A stretch of 64,000 nucleotides of DNA from an uncultured Ruminococcus sp. (lineage in GTDB: Bacteria; Bacillota; Clostridia; Oscillospirales; Acutalibacteraceae), in assembly GCA_902802795.1 (NCBI GenBank), contig CADCNI010000005.1:44124-108123 (forward strand), given 5' to 3'. A program made the translations under genes and the position numbers. The notes below the pieces were generated by a model. That model was not told the DNA's origin, searched no databases, and saw only the letters and a program-made list of their open reading frames with translations. Positions 34,120 to 42,141 of the stretch are shown piece after piece (position 1 is the stretch's first letter; each line of letters starts with the position of its first letter).

Positions 34120-36525
34120 ATGAATAACATAACGGAAAAACTGGGCAAGCAGCTTCTCTTTTTCGACGGCGGCATGGGAACCATGCTGCAAAGCGCGGGA
34201 CTCAGGGCGGGTGAACTGCCGGAGCTGCTCAATCTCACCCATCCCGACCTGATCACCTCGATACACAAAAGCTATTATGAAACGGGCTGTCATATCGCCA
34301 CAACCAACACCTTTGGCGCGAACGCGGACAAGATGAACGCTGCCGGACATTCGGTAGAGGAGGTCGTGAACGCCGCCGTCAACTGTGCCAAAGCGGCGCG
34401 GGAACAATGCGGCGATCCCTCCGACCGCTATATCGCCATGGATATGGGTCCCATCGGGCGGCTGATCGAGCCGATGGGGGATTTGTCCTTTGACGAGGCA
34501 TATGCCCTTTTCAGAGAAATGGCGGTCTGCGGCGAAAAAGCGGGTGCCGATCTGATTCTGATTGAGACGATGGGGGCGGTGTATGAGGTGAAAGCCGCCG
34601 TCCTCGCCGCCAAGGAAAACACATCGCTGCCCGTTTTTGTGACCTGCGCCTTTGACGAGCGGGGAAAGCTCTTTACGGGGGCGGACGTGGGGGCGGTTGT
34701 CGCGCTGCTCGAAGGACTGCGGGTGGACGCGTTCGGCATGAACTGCGGTCTGGGGCCTGATCAGCTTTATCCCGTTATCCGCGAGATGTCGGAACTGTCT
34801 TCGCTGCCGCTGATTTTCAATCCCAACGCGGGACTGCCCAAGCAGAAGGATGGCGAAACGTACTATGATGTGAGCCCCACGGATTACGCCAAATCCATGC
34901 GCAAAGCCGCCAATCTGGGACTGTGCGTGATGGGCGGCTGCTGCGGTACCACGCCCGGCCATATCCGTGAAATGATCGCCCTCTGCCGCGACGTGGCTCC
35001 CGTCACGCCGCACAACAAGGGCATACCCATGATTTCCTCCTATACGCACGCGGTCAGAATCGGCAGCGAACCGCTGATTGTGGGGGAGAGGATCAACCCC
35101 ACGGGCAAGAAGCGCTTTAAGGAAGCCCTCAAAAACGACGATATATCCTATATCCTCGGAGAAGGTATCGCGCAGGAGGACGCGGGGGCGCAGATTCTGG
35201 ACGTCAATGTGGGCATGCCGGGGATCGACGAGCCTGCCATGCTCGAAAAGACGGTCAAAAAGCTGCAATCCGTGCTTGACCTGCCGCTCCAGATCGACAC
35301 CTCCAACGTGGAAGCGATGGAACGCGCCATGCGCTGCTACAACGGCAAGCCGCTGATCAATTCGGTCAGCGGCAAGGAAGAATCCATGCGCGCGGTGTTT
35401 CCGCTGGTGCGGAAATACGGCGGCACAGTGGTAGGTCTGGCGCTGGATGAAACGGGCATTCCGTCCACGGCCGAGGGACGTGTCGAGGTGGCAAAGAAGA
35501 TCATTGCGGTCGCGGCTGAATACGGCATTGACAAAAAGGACATCATCATCGACGGACTGACGCTGACCGTGAGCGCGGAACCGGACTCCGCCAACGTCAC
35601 GCTCGAAACGCTCCGCCGCGTCAAGCGGGAACTGGGCGTATGCACGACGCTGGGCGTTTCCAACATCTCCTTCGGTCTGCCCAAGCGCGAGGTTATCAAC
35701 GCGGTATTCTATACCGCCGCCATGACTTCGGGACTCGACTGTGCCATCATCAACCCGAAATCCGAGGCGATGATGAACGCTTATTTCTCCTACCGCGCTT
35801 TGTGCGGCTGTGACCCGTCCTGCGGCGCGTATATCGAGCGCTACAGCGCGATGACTGACGAAGCAGCCCCCGCCGCCAAGCCGGGCGGCGCCATGTCGCT
35901 GAAATCCGCCATTATCGCGGGTATGGGGGAAGAAGCCTCCAAAATCGTCCGGGAACTGCTGGGCGGCGCGAATCCGCCCGAACCGATGGAGCTGATTAAG
36001 GGAGAGCTGATTCCGGCGCTTAACGAAGTGGGCGACGGCTTTGAGAAAGGAACGGTTTTCCTGCCGCAGTTGCTCATGAGCGCCGAGGCGGCCAAGGCCT
36101 CCTTTGAAGTGCTGAAAGACGTGCTGTCGGGCGGCGCTTCGGAGGAAAAAATCGGCAGGGTCATTCTCGCCACGGTGAAGGATGACATCCACGACATCGG
36201 AAAGAACATTGTCAAGGTACTGCTGGAAAACTACCGCTTTGACGTGCTGGACCTCGGGCGGGACGTTCCCGCGGAGACGGTGCTGGAAAACGTCAGAAAG
36301 TACCATATCAAGGCGGTGGGACTCAGCGCGCTGATGACCACTACCGTGGTGCGCATGGCGGAAACCATTGCACTGCTTCGCAAGGAAGCGCCGGAAGTGA
36401 AAATCTTTGTGGGTGGCGCGGTGCTGACCGAGGACTACGCCATGCAGATCGGCGCGGACGCGTATTGCCGTGACGCGATGGCTTCGGTCAGGTATTGTCA
36501 GAAGATTTTCGGAAATGTTGAATAA
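34120..36525 (+). CDS. metH: Cobalamin-dependent methionine synthase (lacking activation domain)
   Basis: An 801-residue protein that moves a methyl group from methyl-THF to homocysteine. Homocysteine domain about 1-300 (FFDGGMGTMLQ; Zn Cys in FGMNCG and GGCCGTTP), pterin-binding domain about 320-580 (VGERINPTGKKRF, DVNVGMPG), cap region about 600-680, B12 domain about 690-800 with VKDDIHDIGKNIV. It stops where the activation domain would begin; that function is in the preceding gene. ATG 34120 follows AAGGTGTG. Confidence 0.96.
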   Translation: MNNITEKLGKQLLFFDGGMGTMLQSAGLRAGELPELLNLTHPDLITSIHKSYYETGCHIATTNTFGANADKMNAAGHSVEEVVNAAVNCAKAAREQCGDPSDRYIAMDMGPIGRLIEPMGDLSFDEAYALFREMAVCGEKAGADLILIETMGAVYEVKAAVLAAKENTSLPVFVTCAFDERGKLFTGADVGAVVALLEGLRVDAFGMNCGLGPDQLYPVIREMSELSSLPLIFNPNAGLPKQKDGETYYDVSPTDYAKSMRKAANLGLCVMGGCCGTTPGHIREMIALCRDVAPVTPHNKGIPMISSYTHAVRIGSEPLIVGERINPTGKKRFKEALKNDDISYILGEGIAQEDAGAQILDVNVGMPGIDEPAMLEKTVKKLQSVLDLPLQIDTSNVEAMERAMRCYNGKPLINSVSGKEESMRAVFPLVRKYGGTVVGLALDETGIPSTAEGRVEVAKKIIAVAAEYGIDKKDIIIDGLTLTVSAEPDSANVTLETLRRVKRELGVCTTLGVSNISFGLPKREVINAVFYTAAMTSGLDCAIINPKSEAMMNAYFSYRALCGCDPSCGAYIERYSAMTDEAAPAAKPGGAMSLKSAIIAGMGEEASKIVRELLGGANPPEPMELIKGELIPALNEVGDGFEKGTVFLPQLLMSAEAAKASFEVLKDVLSGGASEEKIGRVILATVKDDIHDIGKNIVKVLLENYRFDVLDLGRDVPAETVLENVRKYHIKAVGLSALMTTTVVRMAETIALLRKEAPEVKIFVGGAVLTEDYAMQIGADAYCRDAMASVRYCQKIFGNVE

Positions 36526-36619
36526 TCATCAAAATATCACATCGGATTTCACGAAACCATAATATAGAACGGTTATAATAAAGATATGTTTTGAAACAAT
36601 GGTAGGGAGCGTGAAAACG

Positions 36620-36805
36620 GTGCAGGATGTGAAACTCATTTTAGGGTTGATTATATCTGTCATGTGTGCGGCGTCGCTGATTTTCATTGTCGCCTTTCGT
36701 TTCCTGAAATGGCAGCATCCCCGTTTTTTGGACGACAATTACAATGAAATCACCCTGCTCACAGTGGTGTCCCTGATGATGGGATTGGTTTTGATTTTTT
36801 TCTGA
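36620..36805 (+). CDS. Small two-TM membrane protein
   Basis: About 61 residues from GTG 36620 (AGGGAG 10 bp upstream; an ATG at 36599 has no site). Two hydrophobic helices (LILGLIISVMCAASLIFIVAF and TLLTVVSLMMGLVLIFF) are joined by a short polar loop. No family is recognised. Confidence 0.6.
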   Translation: MQDVKLILGLIISVMCAASLIFIVAFRFLKWQHPRFLDDNYNEITLLTVVSLMMGLVLIFF

Positions 36806-36833
36806 TTTCCTCTCTTTTTACTTTTTTAACAGC

Positions 36834-36888
36834 AACGGCTGCGAACGGATGACTATGCGTCAATCGTTCGCAGCCGTTGGCTTTTTTG
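36834..36888 (+). terminator. Rho-independent terminator
   Basis: A perfect 14-bp stem (AACGGCTGCGAACG at 36834-36847, CGTTCGCAGCCGTT at 36865-36878) is followed by GGCTTTTTTG. It ends the rightward small gene and faces the convergent YfjL-like operon. Confidence 0.9.
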
Positions 36889-36889
36889 T

Positions 36890-37635
36890 TTATTTCTCGC
36901 GATAAGGCTTCAGTTCTTCGAGCGACTGCGCGGCGAGTAATGCCTCGGTGGGGATGGCTTTATAGACCGCATATCGGAATTCACTATGGCTACCGTCTAT
37001 TCTGTTGCAGTCAAAAAAATACAAGTCGATGCGATAACCGTTTTCTTTGAGAATCGTGGCAATCTGCTGTGTACGCCGGAATGATTCCTGCTCATCAGAA
37101 TTCAGATGTAGGCTGATGCGGGTTGTAACAGGCATATCTTTAACGTCAAATGCCATATTTATATATAATGTGCTTTTATCGCCTGTCGAAACAGAACTCC
37201 AGCCGGTTTCTTTATACATATCATTTTTCGTCTTGTCGGGTGTGACATTCTGATCGAGATACGGAGTGATAAAGGGCTTCACCGCCTGCGCAAATCCGTT
37301 AGCAAGGCGGTTCAGCGTATGGTTCAGATTCACAACGCCTGCATAGGTGTCATAAATCTCCCCGTGGTCATAATATGCCTGAAAGCTGCCGTCCTCGCTG
37401 TTCGGGTCGGTGATAGTGTAGTAATAACTGTCGCTGTTGAATTCATAAAAATCGTAGGAGACTTGATAGGAACCATTCGGATAGTTCTTTTCGATGTAAG
37501 CTTCTATTTTGGGTTGATAGAGGGACGGCGCAAAAGGATTGCCGTTAAAGCCAAAATAATATAGTACAGCACGATGCCTATGAGCGCCAGCGCGCCGCAG
37601 CCGGCGGCGATTTTTTTGGGATGAATTTTCTTCAT
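36890..37635 (-). pseudogene. YfjL-like protein gene, frameshifted
   Basis: ATG 37635 (AAGGGGAT upstream) opens MKKIHPKKIAAG and a TM segment, but the frame breaks near 37560. Dropping two bases in TATATTAT gives the continuous reading YYFGFNGNPFAPSLYQPK, aligning with the GNP motif of the neighbour (YNAFCGNPISALFSRYQ). The second frame then runs to 36890, ending EALLAAQSLEELKPYREK, which matches the ends of both upstream paralogues. It is the last gene of the operon. The shift could be real, phase-variable at the AT run, or a sequencing error. Confidence 0.75.
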
Positions 37636-37656
37636 GATAATCCCCTTTTCTATATG

Positions 37657-38370
37657 TCAGTCAACCAAATAGTTTGTAAGGTCATTGGGCGACTGTGCCG
37701 CGAGCAATTCCTCGGTCGGCACTTCTTCAAAATAATGGTCCTCACTGTCCGAATAGCTATAATAATCAATGCGGTAGCCGAGCGACCGCAGTTCCGCCGC
37801 GATATGCTGGACGCGCGTCAGAGAGGCAGCTCCGTCGGTGCGCAGACAGACGGTAATCAGCGTGGGGACCGGCATATTCTTCACATCAAACGTCATATCG
37901 CGATACAGGGCGCTGCGATTGGATTCATGATTCAGCCCCGTGACCGTGCCGAATCCGAATTCCCCGTTTTGATTCTCATCGCGCGGCTGTGTGTTGAGAT
38001 GACCCTCCACCAGCGGGTCGATTTCGCCGCGAAAACCCTCTTCCAGCCGACGGAGAATGTTTTCTTTTTCCTCCACGTCAATCTCATAGGAATCCGTCAC
38101 CTCACCGTCGCCGAAGGTTGCGGTAAAATTCCCGTCGGGGCTGTCCGGGTCGGTAATCAGACAGTAATAGTTTCCCGATTTAAAATTATAATGCGCGGCG
38201 GATATCTGATAACCCGCGCCGGGATAGGTTTCCTTTATATAGCGGGTGATCTGATACCTGCTAAAGAGTGCGGATATCGGATTGCCGCAAAAGGCGTTGT
38301 AAAAAAACAGCACGACGGCAATCAACAGAACGGCTGCGACAGCAGCCAGAATTTTAATGGTTTTTTTCAT
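37657..38370 (-). CDS. YfjL-like membrane-anchored protein
   Basis: A 237-residue protein with one N-terminal TM (about 4-26) and an extracytoplasmic domain. FFYNAFCGNPISALFSRYQITRYIKETYPG resembles the GNP-containing start of Bacillus YfjL, a family of unknown function. The C-terminal module (IDYYSYSDSEDHYFEEVPTEELLAAQSPNDL) is shared with both neighbours. ATG 38370 has AAAGGGG 10 bp upstream. It lies between two paralogues behind an ECF sigma factor gene. Confidence 0.8.
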   Translation of the reverse strand: MKKTIKILAAVAAVLLIAVVLFFYNAFCGNPISALFSRYQITRYIKETYPGAGYQISAAHYNFKSGNYYCLITDPDSPDGNFTATFGDGEVTDSYEIDVEEKENILRRLEEGFRGEIDPLVEGHLNTQPRDENQNGEFGFGTVTGLNHESNRSALYRDMTFDVKNMPVPTLITVCLRTDGAASLTRVQHIAAELRSLGYRIDYYSYSDSEDHYFEEVPTEELLAAQSPNDLTNYLVD

Positions 38371-38417
38371 TTTGATTTTCCCCTTTTTTAAAACCGATTG
38401 ATTTGTCAATCAGTTTT

Positions 38418-39503
38418 TCAATCCAAAAATACCTTTCTACGATAGTTGGCAAGGTCGTCAAAGCTCTTCGCCGAGAGCAGGGATCCGACCGGAATATTTT
38501 CATAATAATCTTCCTCAAATGACACGTCAAACGCGTCCACGCGATATCCTCCTTCTGTCAGCTCCCGTGCCAGCGTCTGCGCCGCGCTGAAGGTGGCGGA
38601 TGAGTCTGTATAGGAATCGTACCACACAACCACCTCTCCCGGCAGTCGGCTTGGCTCAAACGCCGTGTCCAGATCCGCATCATCCGGCACGTTTCTGATC
38701 TGTACATTGATGTAATACTGATCGCCGGATGTAAAGTCATACTGACGCGCAAGAATCTGCTCTGCTGCGGGTTCTATCTGCTTTTCCAGTTGTTCCTCTA
38801 AGCGGTAGATTTTTTGTTCTCTCCAGCCGTCCGTCAATTCGGGACTTTCAAACCAACTCAGTGGCGCTATGGGGGTATTCCACATCAGACGAATGGTAAA
38901 AGAGTCGTTGCTTGGCTTGTCGATTTGATAATCAAACTCGTATCGGCTGAAATGAAAGTCGTAATAACAGGATTGATAGACCGCGTCGGGATATGTCTGC
39001 GACACATATCGGTCAGCCTGCCTCCGACCTTTTATATAGAGAACGGGGTCGCCGGAAAACAACATGATAAATTCCGCTGCCATCGCCACGATGATGACGC
39101 CGCCCGCCACCATCGCTGCCCGCACCGGGCGGTTGGATCGGGGCGCATCCGGGTCTTTGGCAAATCCACGCTGAAAAAGAAACGCGATCAGCGCGCCGAC
39201 CATGCCGACGAGAAAATAAGGATAGCAGCCCATGACCGCAAAAAGCACTTCCATGAGCCATTCCCACGGTTTTTCATAATTCGCATATAGCATGCAGCCC
39301 ATCAAACTGTTGAAAACGGAGATTGCTGCCACGATGAGCGCACCTTTCCACTGTATTGCCGTATAAGCGAAAAAGCCCGACAGTATCAGCAGCACGATTT
39401 CCAAAATACCGATGTCTCCGATCAGATAGGTAAACGAAGCACTGAAGCCGCAGAGAATGGCAATCACTGCCATTACGCGGGATTTTGTGATTTTATTTTT
39501 CAT
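38418..39503 (-). CDS. Multi-TM protein fused to YfjL-like domain
   Basis: A 361-residue protein. Four or five TM segments occupy about residues 10-155, followed by GDPVLYIKGRRQADRYVSQTYPDAVYQ, equivalent to the GNP region of YfjL-like proteins, and an extracytoplasmic domain ending NIPVGSLLSAKSFDDLANYR. It thus joins a membrane module to the domain found alone in the two downstream genes. GGGAG lies 10 bp before the ATG. Function is unknown. Confidence 0.8.
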   Translation of the reverse strand: MKNKITKSRVMAVIAILCGFSASFTYLIGDIGILEIVLLILSGFFAYTAIQWKGALIVAAISVFNSLMGCMLYANYEKPWEWLMEVLFAVMGCYPYFLVGMVGALIAFLFQRGFAKDPDAPRSNRPVRAAMVAGGVIIVAMAAEFIMLFSGDPVLYIKGRRQADRYVSQTYPDAVYQSCYYDFHFSRYEFDYQIDKPSNDSFTIRLMWNTPIAPLSWFESPELTDGWREQKIYRLEEQLEKQIEPAAEQILARQYDFTSGDQYYINVQIRNVPDDADLDTAFEPSRLPGEVVVWYDSYTDSSATFSAAQTLARELTEGGYRVDAFDVSFEEDYYENIPVGSLLSAKSFDDLANYRRKVFLD

Positions 39504-39850
39504 TTTATTTTTCTCCCTCGTTTAACTTAAGTAGCCGATTGTAAAAGTTGAAAAACGGCGGAAATACGGGTTCTGGTCAACGCGAAAAGGGCATTTTTTC
39601 TCCGTTTGGAGCAAGGCAAATCGTGATATTGGACTGTTGCCGTATTCGCCCGACTGCCATCTTAATCGAAGCTCGTTCCGCTCGCTCAGCTGCGCTTCGC
39701 TTATGGGGCGCTGCCCCATTCCCCGCTGGTGGCGCTGCCCCCAGGCCCCTGCCAAGAGGACCAGTCCCCCTGGACTCCCGCGCTCGCATTCGCTCGCTAA
39801 TTGCGCTTCGCTTTTCTTCTTTTTTCATTTATTTCTCCAACCGCTAGCGG
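39504..39850. repeat. Single copy of the ~200-bp repeat, between anti-sigma and YfjL genes
   Basis: The stretch 39600-39830 has the same order of marks as the right half of the 29.2-29.6 kb element: TATTCGCCCGACTGC, GAAGCTCGTTCCGCTCG, GGGGCGCTGCCCCA, CCCCCTGGACTCCCG, CGCGCTCGCATTCGCTCGCT, TTGCGCTTCGCTTTT. No gene is supported here. The remaining bases to 39550 hold only the ribosome site of the downstream gene. Confidence 0.85.
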
Positions 39851-40423
39851 CTATTCCTTGCGAAAGGCGTAATGCAGCAGCACCGCAATGGCAATGCCGA
39901 TGAGCACCAGCACCGCTAATATTTCTCCGTAAGCAGCGTAGCCCCAAAGCGCCTCGCCAAACATTTCCTCATCCTCACCTGACAGCGTGTAGAGGACAGG
40001 TTTGACCACCACGCACATCAGAAATACAGCCACCGGCAGCAGGAGCGCTTTGCGCTTAAAGCAGAGATATCCCAGCGCGCCGATCAGCGGCATAAGGATA
40101 AAGTTGTGAAATTGAAGCTGAGAATCAATCATCATGACCCCCGCCGATGCGCCGATCATGATGAGAAGTGCGCCGAAAAGGGCATAGCGCCGCCGCAGAT
40201 AGGTGAGGATTTTTTTTTCCTCCGCGCTGCTGAACGGCGCGGGAACGGGCGGCTGGCTTGCCTGCGTCTTGTCCCACAATTCCCGGCATTCCCGGCAGGT
40301 TTGCAAATGCCGCGCCACCGCTCTTTCGCTGTCCTCAGAGGCGACGCCGTCCGCTACCAGCGGCATTAAGTCCCGCACGATGTCGCATGTCATGATGACG
40401 CTTGTCTTCTCGTTGTCATTCAT
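39851..40423 (-). CDS. Anti-sigma factor with zinc-finger (zf-HC2)
   Basis: A 190-residue membrane protein. The N-terminal cytoplasmic anti-sigma domain has H39-x3-C43-x2-C46 in RHLQTCRECRELW. About four TM segments follow from residue 80. It probably sequesters the ECF sigma encoded just upstream and releases it on a signal. ATG 40423 is chosen for GGAAGG 8 bp upstream; it overlaps the sigma gene by 8 bp. Confidence 0.9.
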   Translation of the reverse strand: MNDNEKTSVIMTCDIVRDLMPLVADGVASEDSERAVARHLQTCRECRELWDKTQASQPPVPAPFSSAEEKKILTYLRRRYALFGALLIMIGASAGVMMIDSQLQFHNFILMPLIGALGYLCFKRKALLLPVAVFLMCVVVKPVLYTLSGEDEEMFGEALWGYAAYGEILAVLVLIGIAIAVLLHYAFRKE

Positions 40424-40919
40424 GGCCATAACCTTCCTTTCTTAATTCTTTCTGTAGATACATTCTCACACGATGCTCCACCACGCGGGCGGAGTTTTCG
40501 GAAATGCCCACCTTTTCTCCTATCTCTTTGAACGAATAGCCCTCCAGCCGCATGCGGAACACCGTGCGGCTGCGTTCGTCTTTCTGCGCGAGCAGCCGGC
40601 TGACAAGTTCCGCCAGCTCGCTTTCGTTTTCCACATCGGGCTGCACCATGCCCGCCTGCACGCACATCTGATAGAGTACCGTTTCCTCCACCGAAACGTA
40701 TTTTTTCTCCTTGCTCAGATGCTGGTAAAACATATGTCTCGCAATGGCAAAGAGCCATGTTTTGACGCTAGCCTCTCCCCGAAAGGTGCTGAATCCGACG
40801 AATGCCCTGAAGAACGTCTCTGCCAGCAGTTCCTCCGCCTCGTCGCGCGCGCCGGTGAGACTGTAGAGATATTGAAATACGTCCTGCTTGTAGCGGTTAT
40901 AGATGTCTTCAAAGTTCAT
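40416..40919 (-). CDS. ECF-family RNA polymerase sigma factor
   Basis: A 167-residue sigma70 of the extracytoplasmic-function class. Region 2 is about 1-75 (IYNRYKQDVFQYLYSLTGARDEAEELLAETF and STFRGEASVKTWLFAIARH); region 4 is about 105-160 (RTVFRMRLEGYSFKEIGEKVGISENSARVVEHR, a helix-turn-helix). It overlaps the anti-sigma gene. An ECF-type promoter directly upstream suggests autoregulation, and the YfjL-like genes downstream are likely members of its operon. Confidence 0.93.
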   Translation of the reverse strand: MNFEDIYNRYKQDVFQYLYSLTGARDEAEELLAETFFRAFVGFSTFRGEASVKTWLFAIARHMFYQHLSKEKKYVSVEETVLYQMCVQAGMVQPDVENESELAELVSRLLAQKDERSRTVFRMRLEGYSFKEIGEKVGISENSARVVEHRVRMYLQKELRKEGYGHE

Positions 40920-40942
40920 TCGTTTTCACCCCTTTCATTCCA

Positions 40943-40971
40943 TTAGTCGCTTTCAGGCAGATTTCGTTACA
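40943..40971 (-). promoter_or_regulatory. ECF-type promoter upstream of the sigma gene
   Basis: On the minus strand TGTAAC (plus 40966-40971) is followed after 16 bp by CGACTAA (plus 40943-40949). This TGTAAC-16-CGAC layout is typical of self-controlled ECF sigma promoters. The start would be about 15-20 bp before the ribosome site. Confidence 0.75.
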
Positions 40972-40984
40972 GGGTAAGAAAAAA

Positions 40985-41051
40985 TTAAAAATAAAAAATA
41001 ACAGCCTGCCGTGTGCGGCGGGTTTGGTAACGCGCGCTTGGGCAGACTGTT
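40985..41051 (-). terminator. Terminator after the 41.1-kb lipoprotein gene
   Basis: On the minus strand AACAGTCTGCC (plus 41041-41051) pairs with GGCAGGCTGTT (plus 41000-41010, one G-T pair) and is followed by ATTTTTTATTTTT. Confidence 0.8.
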
Positions 41052-41066
41052 TATTTTTTTGTTTTG

Positions 41067-41600
41067 TCAATGGTCGCTGTCGGACACCGGAAAAGTCGCC
41101 GCCAAAGCCGCCTCAAACTTTTCATGGCATTCCTCTGCCGTACCGTCCGGCACGAGGGAGAGAATCACTCTGCGCAGCCGCTTGAAGCGTCGGTTGCTCG
41201 GATTATAGCCGCCGCAGGTGCGGGACGTGCCGTCGGCATAGACCGTGATATGTTGTGAGGAACCGTCAAGGACATACGGATCGGTGAGATCTTCGCGCAA
41301 ATGCATGAAATTGACACGCGCGATCTCCGCCTGTAATGAGGTGATTTCTGTTTCGCTCAGTGAAAACGCCGCTTCCGCGGACACTTCCTGTTCCTCATAG
41401 CCGACATAACGCACTTGACGGTAGACGCCTTGGCCGCTGTTGTCAATCATAATCTCGATATGTTCGTTAAGTCCGAATGCTTCTGCCTCCGTGTAGGTGA
41501 CGAGCGTTTCATCCGTGAAATCGAGATAATTCCCGCCGCAGCCGGTCAGAAACGCAACCAGACACAGTACGGCAATCCATGCCCTCCCCGGCTTTTTCAT
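41067..41600 (-). CDS. Predicted lipoprotein, unknown function
   Basis: A 177-residue product with a signal peptide and lipobox LTGC (AWIAVLCLVAFLTGCGG). The mature part is mixed alpha/beta with ITVYADGTSRTCGGYNPSNRRFKRL. No family is recognised. It starts 12 bp after the bPH2 gene and is probably in its transcript. Confidence 0.8.
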   Translation of the reverse strand: MKKPGRAWIAVLCLVAFLTGCGGNYLDFTDETLVTYTEAEAFGLNEHIEIMIDNSGQGVYRQVRYVGYEEQEVSAEAAFSLSETEITSLQAEIARVNFMHLREDLTDPYVLDGSSQHITVYADGTSRTCGGYNPSNRRFKRLRRVILSLVPDGTAEECHEKFEAALAATFPVSDSDH

Positions 41601-41612
41601 ATCGGAATAGGA

Positions 41613-42017
41613 TCAGCCCTGGAAGTGGTCGCTGAAATCGCCGTCGCTGTCGAGAATTTCGGTGCTGCGGAAACCGCGGCGGGTCTTTTCCTTCTCGACA
41701 TTTTCGGAGAGAATGTTGCGGAATTCGCTGACATGCTTGATGTTCTTGATTTCGAGCATGGGGCAGGTCTTATCCTGCGAATGTACCTCGATGGTGCCAA
41801 GGCCGAAGAGCTTCTGGCTGAGTTTGCGCTTGACGCTGATATCCTGCACTCTGTAGAGAAGAATTTCATCTTCGTAAGAGCTGAGGAAACCCGTCTTGTA
41901 AATCAGCTTCTTCTCGGTGATCGCGTAAGTAGTGAACGAGAAAGGTAGCGCGAAAAAGGTGCGTCTTTTGCGTTCTTTGATGAGAACCGGATCCTGCTGA
42001 ACCTGTTTTTTTGCCAT
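41613..42017 (-). CDS. bPH2/DUF304-type PH-domain protein
   Basis: A 134-residue protein with the pattern of bacterial PH-like (YdbS/bPH2) domains: FSFTTYAITEKKLIYKTGFLSSYEDEILLYRVQDISVKRKLSQKLFGLGTIEVHSQD. This fold usually sits at membranes; no TM is obvious apart from a hydrophobic stretch at about 20-30. GGGGGT precedes the ATG. Partner unknown. Confidence 0.82.
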   Translation of the reverse strand: MAKKQVQQDPVLIKERKRRTFFALPFSFTTYAITEKKLIYKTGFLSSYEDEILLYRVQDISVKRKLSQKLFGLGTIEVHSQDKTCPMLEIKNIKHVSEFRNILSENVEKEKTRRGFRSTEILDSDGDFSDHFQG

Positions 42018-42049
42018 AGTAAATACCCCCTGATTGATTGGTTACGAAT

Positions 42050-42078
42050 ATTATAGCATATAATATTGAAAATAACAA
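42050..42078 (-). promoter_or_regulatory. Promoter for the bPH2-lipoprotein operon
   Basis: On the minus strand TTGTTA (plus 42073-42078), a 17-bp spacer ending TGC, and TATAAT (plus 42050-42055) form a strong extended -10 promoter. Confidence 0.8.
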
Positions 42079-42141
42079 CTAAAATTTCATAATTTTTTTG
42101 CAGAATTGTCAATTTCTGACGGTTGAAACGGTTTTAGCGGT

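Noticed and set aside
34096-36306. Long minus-strand open frame opposite metH
   Set aside because: Shadow of metH; rich in His/Arg/Gln in a way typical of antisense frames and without motifs.
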